From Bacteroides sp. (GTDB taxonomy: Bacteria; Bacteroidota; Bacteroidia; Bacteroidales; Bacteroidaceae), in contig DXOJ01000634.1 in the NCBI GenBank assembly GCA_019412865.1, positions 1 to 15,460 of the forward strand: a stretch of 15,460 nucleotides of DNA. The letters are read 5' to 3'. The notes beneath the pieces are model-generated. The model saw only the letters and a list, made by a program, of their open reading frames with translations, was not told the origin of the DNA and searched no databases. Position 1 is the first letter of the stretch; every line of letters begins with the position of its first letter. Made by a program: the position numbers and the translations under genes. This document shows positions 8,724-15,460 of this stretch, in pieces.

Positions 8724-10007
8724 ATGACAACCCCCACTATAAAAAGAAATCCCTGGAGCTGGATACCCACCCTCTACTTCGCAGAAGGGCTGCCATACGT
8801 AGCGGTAATGACGATTGCTGTTATCATGTACAAGCGTTTAGGATTATCCAATACGGAAATAGCCTTATACACTTCCTGGCTCTATCTTCCCTGGACTATC
8901 AAACCGCTATGGAGTCCATTCGTCGACCTGGTGAAAACGAAGCGTGCCTGGATTATTGCCATGCAAGGTTTCATCGCTGCCGGATTTGCAGGAATAGCCT
9001 TCTTTATTCCGACTGCTCATTATGTACAGTTGACTCTTGCTTTTTTCTGGCTGTTGGCGTTCAGTTCCGCTACGCATGACATCGCAGCAGACGGTTTCTA
9101 TATGCTCGGACTCAATAATAAGGAACAATCTTTCTTTGTCGGTATCCGGAATACTTTCTATCGGCTTGCCAATATTTTCGGGCAGGGAATTCTAGTCATG
9201 CTGGCAGGATGGCTGGAAACGTCACAGAACAATATTCCCCTGGCATGGAGTATTACATTCTACCTCCTTGCCGGATTATTTCTGGCTCTTACTATCTATC
9301 ATCGGCTTATCCTCCCCCATCCTGATTCGGACATTAAACGTCCCGGACTCACACCGGGTAAGTTGTTGGGAGATTTCCTCCTGACCTTTGTCACATTCTT
9401 TCAGAAAAAGAACCTCGGTCTCATGTTCTTTTTCCTCCTCACCTACCGGTTGGGAGAATCACAGTTAGCCAAAATAGCTTCTCCTTTCCTGCTCGACACG
9501 ACCGATAAAGGTGGACTGGGTTTATCCACAGCAACTGTCGGAATGATCTACGGCACGATAGGTGTCATAGCTTTATTGCTCGGTGGAATCATTAGTGGTT
9601 TCCTCGTTTCCCGTGACGGATTCAAGAAATGGATATTACCCATGGCATTAGCCATCAACATTCCCGATCTATTATATGTATGGATGGCTGCCGCCACCCC
9701 GGACAATCCTATATTTATAGCCATTTGTGTAGCGATCGAACAGTTGGGGTATGGTTTCGGTTTTACCGCTTATATGCTATATCTGATTTATATAGCAGAA
9801 GGTGAACACAAAACGGCGCACTATGCTATCGGAACCGGATTTATGGCACTAGGCATGATGATTCCCGGTATGCCTGCCGGATGGATACAGGAACATCTCG
9901 GATACACAAACTTCTTTATCTGGGTTTGTATTTGTACCCTACCCGGTATCGTCGCCTCATTAATGATTCGCAACCGACTGGAGGATTCTTTCGGAAAGAA
10001 ACAATAA
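8724..10007 (+). CDS. AmpG-like MFS transporter for MurNAc or anhydro-muropeptides
   Basis: This 427-residue protein has about 12 hydrophobic helices of the major facilitator superfamily. The opening RNPWSWIPTLYFAEGLPYVAV and the following LYTSWLYLPWTIKPLWSPFVD resemble AmpG, the permease that returns GlcNAc-anhydroMurNAc-peptides to the cytoplasm. A conserved acidic segment, SATHDIAADGFYML, lies near residues 113-126. It follows the SpoIID-type gene by 15 nt and precedes the kinase gene by 13 nt. In Tannerella forsythia, a transporter, a kinase and MurQ form a transcribed three-gene MurNAc uptake and catabolism unit, and this gene sits in the transporter position. It could carry free MurNAc (MurT-like) or muropeptides (AmpG-like). 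Sequence alone does not separate these, so no symbol is given. Confidence 0.85.
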   Translation: MTTPTIKRNPWSWIPTLYFAEGLPYVAVMTIAVIMYKRLGLSNTEIALYTSWLYLPWTIKPLWSPFVDLVKTKRAWIIAMQGFIAAGFAGIAFFIPTAHYVQLTLAFFWLLAFSSATHDIAADGFYMLGLNNKEQSFFVGIRNTFYRLANIFGQGILVMLAGWLETSQNNIPLAWSITFYLLAGLFLALTIYHRLILPHPDSDIKRPGLTPGKLLGDFLLTFVTFFQKKNLGLMFFFLLTYRLGESQLAKIASPFLLDTTDKGGLGLSTATVGMIYGTIGVIALLLGGIISGFLVSRDGFKKWILPMALAINIPDLLYVWMAAATPDNPIFIAICVAIEQLGYGFGFTAYMLYLIYIAEGEHKTAHYAIGTGFMALGMMIPGMPAGWIQEHLGYTNFFIWVCICTLPGIVASLMIRNRLEDSFGKKQ

Positions 10008-10020
10008 AAAACTCAAAGAT

Positions 10021-10857
10021 ATGATACTCATTGCAGATAGTGGTTCTACAAAAACCGACTGGTGCATCGTTTTCAACGACACCCCAATCAAACGAATGGG
10101 AACGAAGGGAATTAATCCCTTCTTCCAATCAGAAGAAGAAATTCAACAAGAGCTGACACATTCCCTTCTGCCACAACTACCGGAAGGAACGATCAACTCC
10201 GTCTTTTTTTATGGTGCAGGCTGCACTCCCGAAAAGGCTCCCGTCCTCCGGCGGGCCATCGCCGACAGCCTGCCTGTCATCGGAAATATCAAAGCCAACT
10301 CGGATATGCTTGCCGCTGCCCGCGGACTATGCGGACATGAAGCAGGGATTGCCTGCATCCTCGGCACAGGTTCCAATTCCTGTTTCTACAACGGTGAAGA
10401 GATTGTCAACAACATCTCCCCTCTTGGATTCATCCTGGGAGATGAAGGAAGCGGCGCAGTCTTAGGAAAACTACTGGTAGGCGATGTACTGAAAAACCAG
10501 CTTCCACCCGCCATCAAAGAAGCTTTCTTAAAACAGTTCGACCTGACGGCCCCCGAAATCATCGACCGCGTTTACCGCCAACCCTTTCCGAACCGTTTTC
10601 TGGCTAGTCTCTCCCCTTTCCTTGCACAGCACTTGGAAGAACCGGCTATCCGTTCACTAGTACTCAACAGCTTTATCGCTTTTCTCCGCAGAAACGTGAT
10701 GCAATATGATTATAAGCAATATCCAGTACATTTTATTGGTTCCGTAGCTCACTGTTACAAGGAGATTTTGCAGGAGGCTGCGCAAACAACAGGTATTCAG
10801 ATCGGTAAGATTCTTCAAAGTCCGATGGAAGGGCTGATTCAATACCATCAACAATAA
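10021..10857 (+). CDS. murK: BadF/BadG-type sugar kinase, probable MurNAc/GlcNAc kinase (MurK-like)
   Basis: This 278-residue protein belongs to the ASKHA kinase fold in the BadF/BadG/BcrA/BcrD branch that includes N-acetylglucosamine kinases. The phosphate-1 loop is D6-S-G-S-T-K-T-D13-W, the second glycine loop is GTGSNS (115-120), and GDEGSG (140-145) follows. A VHFIGSVAH segment near residues 237-245 matches the adenosine-binding part. In this context it would phosphorylate imported MurNAc (and perhaps GlcNAc) at O-6 with ATP in the cytoplasm, giving the substrate of MurQ encoded immediately downstream. The length is normal and no signal or membrane span is seen. The symbol is inferred from gene order shared with the Tannerella MurNAc cluster; anhydro-MurNAc specificity is not excluded. 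Confidence 0.85.
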   Translation: MILIADSGSTKTDWCIVFNDTPIKRMGTKGINPFFQSEEEIQQELTHSLLPQLPEGTINSVFFYGAGCTPEKAPVLRRAIADSLPVIGNIKANSDMLAAARGLCGHEAGIACILGTGSNSCFYNGEEIVNNISPLGFILGDEGSGAVLGKLLVGDVLKNQLPPAIKEAFLKQFDLTAPEIIDRVYRQPFPNRFLASLSPFLAQHLEEPAIRSLVLNSFIAFLRRNVMQYDYKQYPVHFIGSVAHCYKEILQEAAQTTGIQIGKILQSPMEGLIQYHQQ

Positions 10858-10897
10858 TTCTTTTACCTATTGTAATTTATAACCAGTAATTATAAAA

Positions 10898-11713
10898 ATG
10901 CAGATAACCGAACAACCGTCCTTTTACGATCATCTGGAAAAGAAATCTGTGCGAGAGATCTTAGAAGATATCAACCAGGAAGATCAGAAAGTAGCGTTAG
11001 CCGTACAAAAGGCTATTCCACAAATTGAAGAGCTTGTCAATCAGATTGTACCCCGCATGAAACAAGGCGGACGCATCTTTTATATGGGGGCCGGCACAAG
11101 CGGTCGCCTGGGAGTATTGGATGCTTCCGAAATTCCTCCTACTTTCGGAATGTCTCCCAACTGGATTATCGGATTGATTGCAGGAGGCGATACAGCCTTG
11201 CGCAATCCGGTAGAAGGAGCCGAAGATGATAAAAATCGAGGTTGGGAAGAACTCGTCGAACACCAGATCAACGAAAAAGACACCGTTATCGGCATTGCCG
11301 CTTCCGGCACTACCCCGTACGTAATCGGTGCTTTACGGGAAGCCCGTAAACACGGTATCCTGACAGGTTGTATCACCAGTAATCCCGATTCTCCAATGGC
11401 GGCAGAGGCAAATGTCGCCATCGAAATGATTGTAGGGCCGGAATATGTGACAGGCAGTTCCCGGATGAAATCGGGTACCGGACAGAAAATGATTCTGAAT
11501 ATGATTAGTACGTCGGTGATGATTCAACTCGGACGGGTGAAAGGAAATAAGATGGTAAACATGCAGCTTAGTAATCATAAACTGATAGAAAGAGGCACCA
11601 GGATGATTATGGAGGAACTAGGATTAAATCATGACCATGCACAAAAATTGTTACTGTTACACGGTTCGGTTAAGAATGCAATTGACGCTTACCGATATTC
11701 TCAAGATCATTAA
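10898..11713 (+). CDS. murQ: N-acetylmuramic acid 6-phosphate etherase MurQ
   Basis: This 271-residue protein carries the SIS-domain etherase signature. FYMGAGTSGRLGVLDASEIPPTFG (61-84) contains E78, equivalent to the catalytic Glu83 of E. coli MurQ, and PVEGAED contains E109, equivalent to Glu114. GIAASGTTPYVIGALREARKHG and VTGSSRMKSGTGQKMILNMIST complete the sugar-phosphate binding site. The enzyme splits the D-lactyl ether of MurNAc-6-phosphate, yielding GlcNAc-6-phosphate and D-lactate in the cytoplasm. It is somewhat shorter than the 298-residue E. coli enzyme, mostly at the termini, with no internal loss seen. It follows the kinase gene by 40 nt and is the last gene of the run. No strong T-tailed terminator directly follows. 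Confidence 0.96.
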   Translation: MQITEQPSFYDHLEKKSVREILEDINQEDQKVALAVQKAIPQIEELVNQIVPRMKQGGRIFYMGAGTSGRLGVLDASEIPPTFGMSPNWIIGLIAGGDTALRNPVEGAEDDKNRGWEELVEHQINEKDTVIGIAASGTTPYVIGALREARKHGILTGCITSNPDSPMAAEANVAIEMIVGPEYVTGSSRMKSGTGQKMILNMISTSVMIQLGRVKGNKMVNMQLSNHKLIERGTRMIMEELGLNHDHAQKLLLLHGSVKNAIDAYRYSQDH

Positions 11714-11867
11714 AATCTCTACTTACTCTTGTTTAACCAACTTATATTATACGCATCACATACCAATCTTATTAATACGGAATATGACACATTAACCATC
11801 ATTATTCATCCGACAGCCTCATAGATACAATACAAAAAGATTTTGAAACAAAATCAAAAACATTTAT

Positions 11868-11887
11868 TGAACAAAGCAGTTTGTTCA
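11868..11887. repeat. Inverted repeat TGAACAAA-N4-TTTGTTCA
   Basis: Eight-base arms are perfectly complementary around a GCAG loop. It lies about 155 nt after murQ and about 108 nt before the -7-like box at 11995. It could be an operator for a dimeric regulator or an RNA hairpin; nothing decides between these. Confidence 0.45.
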
Positions 11888-11994
11888 CACTTCTTCATTT
11901 TATCTCCGAAGAAAAAACTTCAAGAAAAAGTAGATTGGTATCAACAGTATAAATAATTGAAACATACCCAAAGCCCGTTCTTATCAATACCAAC

Positions 11995-12002
11995 TATCTT
12001 TG
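11995..12002 (+). promoter_or_regulatory. Promoter-like -7 box in the intergenic region
   Basis: TATCTTTG matches TAnnTTTG and is identical to the box at 1934-1941. No clear -33 TTTG is seen. A transcript starting near 12010 would pass through the small ORF at 12086 and reach the 18-bp hairpin at 12319-12367, giving an RNA of about 350 nt. Confidence 0.45.
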
Positions 12003-12085
12003 CATCGTGTCACAGTACAGACAAAAAATAAACCATTCTTGGAATTTAAGACACAAAGAAGATAATTTCATTAAATATAGTATTT

Positions 12086-12319
12086 ATGAAGAAGGATATT
12101 TGCATCATTTTGAGCCTGCTTTTATATACTTTTCAATTACCAATTATCTGCAAAGTAGAATATCCGGTTACAGTGAAACGTAAGATCAATGTAGAGACAA
12201 GTCAATTACTCACACTGATTGTATTTACATATAAATTTTGCAGTTCTTATTGTCAGCCGTCATTTCTATTCATTAGACAAATGATTTCCAGCACATTAAA
12301 TGCTGACAATAAGCCCTGA
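12086..12319 (+). CDS. Doubtful small ORF or remnant with a signal-peptide-like start
   Basis: The 77-codon frame begins MKKDICIILSLLLYTFQLPI, which looks like a signal peptide, and a -7-like box lies about 90 nt upstream. After about residue 35 the sequence becomes compositionally odd (TYKFCSSYCQPSFLFIRQ), with no recognised domain. The frame ends inside the GCTGACAATA repeat cluster. I do not recognise it. It may be the surviving 5' end of a decayed exported-protein gene, a small secreted peptide, or a chance frame in an RNA-producing locus. The remnant reading is favoured slightly because promoter and signal sequence look intact while the rest does not. Confidence 0.3.
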   Translation: MKKDICIILSLLLYTFQLPIICKVEYPVTVKRKINVETSQLLTLIVFTYKFCSSYCQPSFLFIRQMISSTLNADNKP

Positions 12320-12367
12320 CAATAGGCTGACAATAACATTTTATAAGTTTTATTGTCAGCCTATTGT
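12246..12367. repeat. Inverted-repeat cluster built on GCTGACAATA, ending in an 18-bp hairpin
   Basis: The unit GCTGACAATA or its complement occurs at 12248-12257 (complement), 12302-12311, 12326-12335 and 12351-12360 (complement), with a shortened CTGACAATA at 12316-12324. CTTATTGTCAGC (12246-12257) pairs with GCTGACAATAAG (12302-12313). Separately, 12319-12336 pairs perfectly with 12350-12367 (18 bp, 13-nt loop), and the second arm runs into TTTAT. The last hairpin could end transcription from the 11995 promoter. The alternating arms could also form competing stems. Confidence 0.75.
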
Positions 12368-12453
12368 TTTATGATTTTGCTCTCCCATATCTCCTATCCA
12401 TCCAGCTTTACTTACCTTTCAAGAAAAGCCTCCATTAAACATCCGTCATACAA

Positions 12454-12653
12454 CTGGTATACTTCTATCATTCAATAACTATTGTTCGATCAGGATGCCG
12501 GTATACTTAATTCTTCACGGCCGTGGTAGCTTCTTCCCACAGCCGTGACGAGTTCCTACCACGGCCGTGGGAAGATCTTGTCACGGCCGTGGGAAATTAA
12601 TGATACCGGTACTTTAATGGAACGATACCGGCATCCCAACGCAACTATACCAG
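12454..12653. repeat. 200-nt imperfect palindrome of about 22-nt modules with four CACGGCCGTG-type cores
   Basis: CACGGCCGTG starts at 12516, 12560 and 12582, with a one-base variant CACAGCCGTG at 12538, so four cores lie exactly 22 nt apart. Flanking modules continue the rhythm: GATACCGG at 12602 and 12624, the related TATACCAG at 12646, and GGTATACTT at 12456 and 12500 (44 nt apart). Pairing position i with 25107-i gives a long hairpin. Perfect stretches are 12498-12504 with 12603-12609, 12507-12512 with 12595-12600, 12516-12525 with 12582-12591, 12532-12540 with 12567-12575, and 12542-12547 with 12560-12565. The outer arms 12454-12461 and 12646-12653 share the same centre. No ORF is present. 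Confidence 0.85.
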
Positions 12654-12863
12654 CTTCTCTTTTTATACCTCCCACTTAATCAGCCTGCAAATAAGCTATA
12701 TGACAAGAGGGCAAGGCTGATAATAAATCAAAAAGAAAACAGCAGTTATTATTTTACCCTGTGGAACATACACCATATATATTAGTAACATAAATATGGA
12801 AAGAAGTTACTTCCAAGGTAGATTTCAGAAACAGTATTTTGCCTTTTGTATTGGGAAATGAGC
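12654..12863. other. Unremarkable AT-rich sequence upstream of the fucosidase promoter
   Basis: No gene, hairpin or repeat stands out. An AGGCTGATAATAA string near 12713 weakly resembles the repeat unit of the 12246-12367 cluster. The stretch probably holds only upstream control sequence for the GH95 gene. Confidence 0.5.
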
Positions 12864-12871
12864 TACCTTTG
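12864..12871 (+). promoter_or_regulatory. -7 promoter box of the GH95 gene
   Basis: TACCTTTG matches TAnnTTTG. A TTTG at 12838-12841 is a possible -33 element, 22 nt upstream of the box. Only 17 nt separate the box from the ATG at 12889, so the mRNA leader would be roughly 10 nt or less, unusually short. Confidence 0.6.
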
Positions 12872-12888
12872 CTACAAATCCATACAAT

Positions 12889-15324
12889 ATGAACAGAAAC
12901 ACTTTTTTTGTATTATTCCTATTAATAAGCAACCTTGTTTCAGGACAGGACCTGAAACTGTGGTATAGTCAACCTGCACAAAATTGGTCGGAAGCTCTCC
13001 CTATTGGCAACTCCCGTCTTGGAGCCATGGTATATGGCGGAATCGAACGCGAAGAATTACAACTCAACGAAGAAACATTTTGGGCAGGCTCTCCATACAA
13101 TAATAATAACCCGAATGCCATACATGTGCTACCGGTTGTACGCAAACTGATTTTTGAAGGGAGAAACAAGGAAGCGCAAAGACTCATTGACGCCAACTTC
13201 TTAACCCAGCAACACGGAATGAGCTATCTGACATTAGGTAGCCTTTATCTGGAATTTCCGGAACACCAAAACGCATCCGGCTTTTACCGCGATCTGAACT
13301 TGGAGAATGCAACGACAACTACCCGTTATCAAGTGGATGACGTCACTTATACCCGCACCACTTTTGCTTCATTTACTGATAATGTCATTATTATGCATAT
13401 CAAAGCAAGTAAAGCAAACGCACTGAACTTTACTATTGCATATAACTTCCCTCTAGTACATAAGGTGAATGTTCAGAATGATAAGCTGACCGTCACCTGT
13501 CAAGGGAAAGAGCAGGAAGGTTTGAAAGCCGCACTACGGGCAGAATGTCAAATCCAGGTAAAAACGAATGGCACTCTCCGCCCGGCAGGAAATACGCTCC
13601 AAATAAATGAAGGAACAGAAGCAACCCTTTATATATCGGCAGCAACCAACTACGTAAACTACCAGAATGTCAGCGCCAATGAATCCCACCGGACCAGCGA
13701 ATATCTGAAAAGAGCAATGCAAATACCTTACGAAAAAGCTCTCAAAAGCCATATCGCTTATTATAAAAAACAATTTGACCGTGTACGCCTTACATTACCG
13801 GCAGGCAAAGCTTCCCAACTGGAGACTCCCAAACGAATTGAAAACTTCGGAAATGGGGAAGACATGGCAATGGCAGCTCTACTTTTCCATTATGGACGTT
13901 ATCTGCTGATTTCTTCTTCGCAACCGGGTGGGCAACCGGCTAATCTGCAAGGTATATGGAACAACAGTACTCATGCACCTTGGGATAGTAAATACACCAT
14001 CAACATTAATACAGAAATGAACTATTGGCCGGCAGAAGTCACTAATTTAAGTGAAACACATAGTCCGCTATTCTCTATGTTGAAAGATTTATCCGTCACA
14101 GGAGCAGAAACAGCCCGAACTATGTATGATTGTAGGGGATGGATGGCGCATCATAATACTGATTTATGGCGAATTTGCGGAGTTGTAGACTTTGCTGCAG
14201 CCGGCATGTGGCCTAGTGGGGGAGCCTGGTTAGCACAACATATCTGGCAACATTACCTCTTTACAGGAAATAAAGAATTCCTGAAAGAGTACTATCCCAT
14301 CCTGAAAGGAACAGCGCAGTTCTACATGGATTTCTTGGTAGAACATCCAGTGTATAAATGGTTGGTAGTGTCTCCTTCTGTATCACCGGAACACGGTCCT
14401 ATCACGGCCGGTTGCACCATGGATAACCAGATTGCCTTTGATGCACTGCATAATACCTTATTGGCTTCATACATCGCAGGTGAAGCCCCCTCTTTCCAAG
14501 ACTCCCTCAAACAAACACTAGAGAAATTGCCACCTATGCAAATAGGAAAACATAACCAACTACAAGAATGGCTTGAAGATATTGACAATCCCAAGGACGA
14601 GCACCGTCATATTTCACATTTGTACGGGCTATATCCGAGTAATCAAATTTCTCCATACTCAAATCCCGAGTTATTCCAGGCAGCAAGAAACACATTGCTT
14701 CAACGCGGTGATAAGGCTACCGGTTGGAGTATCGGCTGGAAAGTCAATTTCTGGGCACGTATGCTGGATGGAAACCATGCCTTCCAAATCATCAAAAATA
14801 TGATTCAACTATTGCCCAACGATCACTTGGCTAAAGAATATCCGAACGGGCGTACCTATCCCAATATGCTGGATGCCCATCCGCCTTTCCAGATTGACGG
14901 TAATTTCGGTTATACAGCCGGAGTAGCGGAAATGTTGCTCCAAAGTCATGACGGTGCCGTACATTTATTGCCCGCATTGCCTGATACATGGGAAGAAGGA
15001 AGTGTGAAGGGGCTAGTGGCACGTGGAAACTTTACTGTTGATATGGACTGGAAAAACAATGTGTTAAATAAAGCGATCATCCGATCGAATATAGGCGGTA
15101 CGCTCCGCATCCGGTCTTATGTCCCACTGAAAGGGAAAGGCTTAAAACAAGTAAACGGGAAAGAGTGCTCAAATAGATTATTCGCCACCACTCCTATCAA
15201 ACGGCCTCTTGTAGCCAAAGGGGTAAGTGCGCAATCTCCCAAACTGCAGAAGGTTTATGAATATGACATCGAAACAAAGACGGGTAAAACCTATATTGTA
15301 AATACAATCGAAGGAAAACAATAA
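12889..15324 (+). CDS. Secreted GH95 alpha-L-fucosidase
   Basis: The 811-residue protein begins with a signal peptide ([19 protein letters not shown], cleavage near residue 19). It continues with the GH95 N-terminal beta-domain opening [28 protein letters not shown]. The (alpha/alpha)6 catalytic barrel follows, with [19 protein letters not shown] and INININ-type motif INTEMNYW. N372 and N374 match the AfcA Asn pair, E501 in [10 protein letters not shown] matches the general acid, and D670 in FQIDGNFG matches the Asp that acts with Asn in the inverting mechanism. The usual substrate is terminal alpha-1,2-linked fucose on host glycans or plant xyloglucan; some members act on L-galactose. Export to the periplasm is likely, as no lipobox is present. 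It stands alone, without SusC/SusD partners in view, behind its own promoter. Confidence 0.95.
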   Translation: MNRNTFFVLFLLISNLVSGQDLKLWYSQPAQNWSEALPIGNSRLGAMVYGGIEREELQLNEETFWAGSPYNNNNPNAIHVLPVVRKLIFEGRNKEAQRLIDANFLTQQHGMSYLTLGSLYLEFPEHQNASGFYRDLNLENATTTTRYQVDDVTYTRTTFASFTDNVIIMHIKASKANALNFTIAYNFPLVHKVNVQNDKLTVTCQGKEQEGLKAALRAECQIQVKTNGTLRPAGNTLQINEGTEATLYISAATNYVNYQNVSANESHRTSEYLKRAMQIPYEKALKSHIAYYKKQFDRVRLTLPAGKASQLETPKRIENFGNGEDMAMAALLFHYGRYLLISSSQPGGQPANLQGIWNNSTHAPWDSKYTININTEMNYWPAEVTNLSETHSPLFSMLKDLSVTGAETARTMYDCRGWMAHHNTDLWRICGVVDFAAAGMWPSGGAWLAQHIWQHYLFTGNKEFLKEYYPILKGTAQFYMDFLVEHPVYKWLVVSPSVSPEHGPITAGCTMDNQIAFDALHNTLLASYIAGEAPSFQDSLKQTLEKLPPMQIGKHNQLQEWLEDIDNPKDEHRHISHLYGLYPSNQISPYSNPELFQAARNTLLQRGDKATGWSIGWKVNFWARMLDGNHAFQIIKNMIQLLPNDHLAKEYPNGRTYPNMLDAHPPFQIDGNFGYTAGVAEMLLQSHDGAVHLLPALPDTWEEGSVKGLVARGNFTVDMDWKNNVLNKAIIRSNIGGTLRIRSYVPLKGKGLKQVNGKECSNRLFATTPIKRPLVAKGVSAQSPKLQKVYEYDIETKTGKTYIVNTIEGKQ

Positions 15325-15399
15325 TACAGAAGAAGGGATAAATCTTTTCTCATGTTACATTATTTACAAACGATGTTACAACATCCGATTGTACTCCCG

Positions 15400-15421
15400 G
15401 AGCCTAACACGGCTCTTTCAT
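15400..15421 (+). terminator. Possible weak terminator hairpin downstream of the GH95 gene
   Basis: GAGCC (15400-15404) pairs with GGCTC (15411-15415) around a six-base loop, followed by TTTCATTT. It is 75 nt after the stop. The stem is short and the T-tract interrupted, so this is only a candidate. A small GATGTT/AACATC palindrome lies just upstream at 15372-15385. Confidence 0.35.
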
Positions 15422-15460
15422 TTAAGCTTAGATAAAGGTACATAATTTCCCCACCCACTT

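Larger units (their letters stand above)
11714..12085. other. AT-rich intergenic stretch downstream of murQ with small inverted repeats
   Basis: No gene is seen on either strand. Two small hairpins are present: GATTTTG/CAAAATC (11839-11855, 3-nt loop) and TGAACAAA/TTTGTTCA (11868-11887, 4-nt loop). They could be weak transcription-end or operator sites, but neither has a convincing T-tract. A promoter-like box lies near the right end. Confidence 0.6.

Noticed and set aside
11080..11421. Minus-strand 113-codon frame
   Set aside because: It is antisense to the most conserved part of murQ and is best explained as a codon shadow.
12516..12591. CRISPR-like regular repeat array
   Set aside because: Cores are 10 nt with 12-nt intervals that are themselves complementary across the centre. 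There are no spacer-like unique sequences and no cas genes.
12454..12653. Simple rho-independent terminator
   Set aside because: The structure is far longer than a terminator, has no T-tract after the right arm, and lies between genes without an obvious transcript end.
11714..12888. Insertion sequence or phage attachment remnant
   Set aside because: No transposase or integrase fragment, target-site duplication or tRNA end was found; only inverted repeats are present.
12889..15324. Polysaccharide utilization locus around the GH95 gene
   Set aside because: No SusC, SusD or dedicated regulator gene is seen in the window; the fucosidase gene stands alone.

Overview
The window looks like a chromosomal segment of a Bacteroides species or a close relative in the Bacteroidales. 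The signs are moderate GC content, several matches to the Bacteroides -7 promoter box TAnnTTTG with no clear Shine-Dalgarno sequences, a Cys-anchored lipoprotein with acidic residues just after the cysteine, a GH95 fucosidase, and a peptidoglycan-sugar salvage gene order typical of this group. All ten confident genes lie on the + strand. No tRNA, rRNA, insertion sequence or CRISPR array was seen.

Layout: (1) 26-1769 holds the end of an ABC-exporter-type operon, with a multi-pass permease-like protein and a one-helix DUF4857-type protein, closed by a long hairpin terminator (1788-1855). (2) 2031-3311 is a lipoprotein with a C-terminal lamin-tail domain and its own promoter. (3) 3404-11713 is a tight run of six genes behind a promoter at 3339-3346: sodium:solute symporter, a glycosyltransferase/HIT-like fusion, a SpoIID/LytB-type protein, an AmpG-like MFS transporter, a BadF/BadG-type sugar kinase (MurK-like) and MurQ. 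(4) 11714-12888 is a 1.2-kb intergenic region rich in inverted repeats, with one promoter-like box and one doubtful small ORF. (5) 12889-15324 is a secreted GH95 alpha-L-fucosidase with its own promoter box.

How the genes fit together: the six-gene run is best read as a peptidoglycan salvage operon. The transporters bring in MurNAc or anhydro-muropeptides, the kinase phosphorylates the sugar, and MurQ removes the lactyl ether to give GlcNAc-6-phosphate. The transporter-kinase-MurQ order matches the MurNAc uptake and catabolism cluster described in Tannerella forsythia. Two members have no settled role. One is an 821-residue protein joining two glycosyltransferase-like domains to a GalT/HIT-like domain. 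The other is a SpoIID-family protein with no visible signal peptide, which also carries an in-frame heptad-repeat palindrome.

The most unusual non-coding structure is at 12454-12653. It is a roughly 200-nt imperfect palindrome built from modules about 22 nt apart, including four copies of the self-complementary decamer CACGGCCGTG (one with a single change) at exactly 22-nt spacing, all symmetric about one centre. A second inverted-repeat cluster built on GCTGACAATA lies at 12246-12367.
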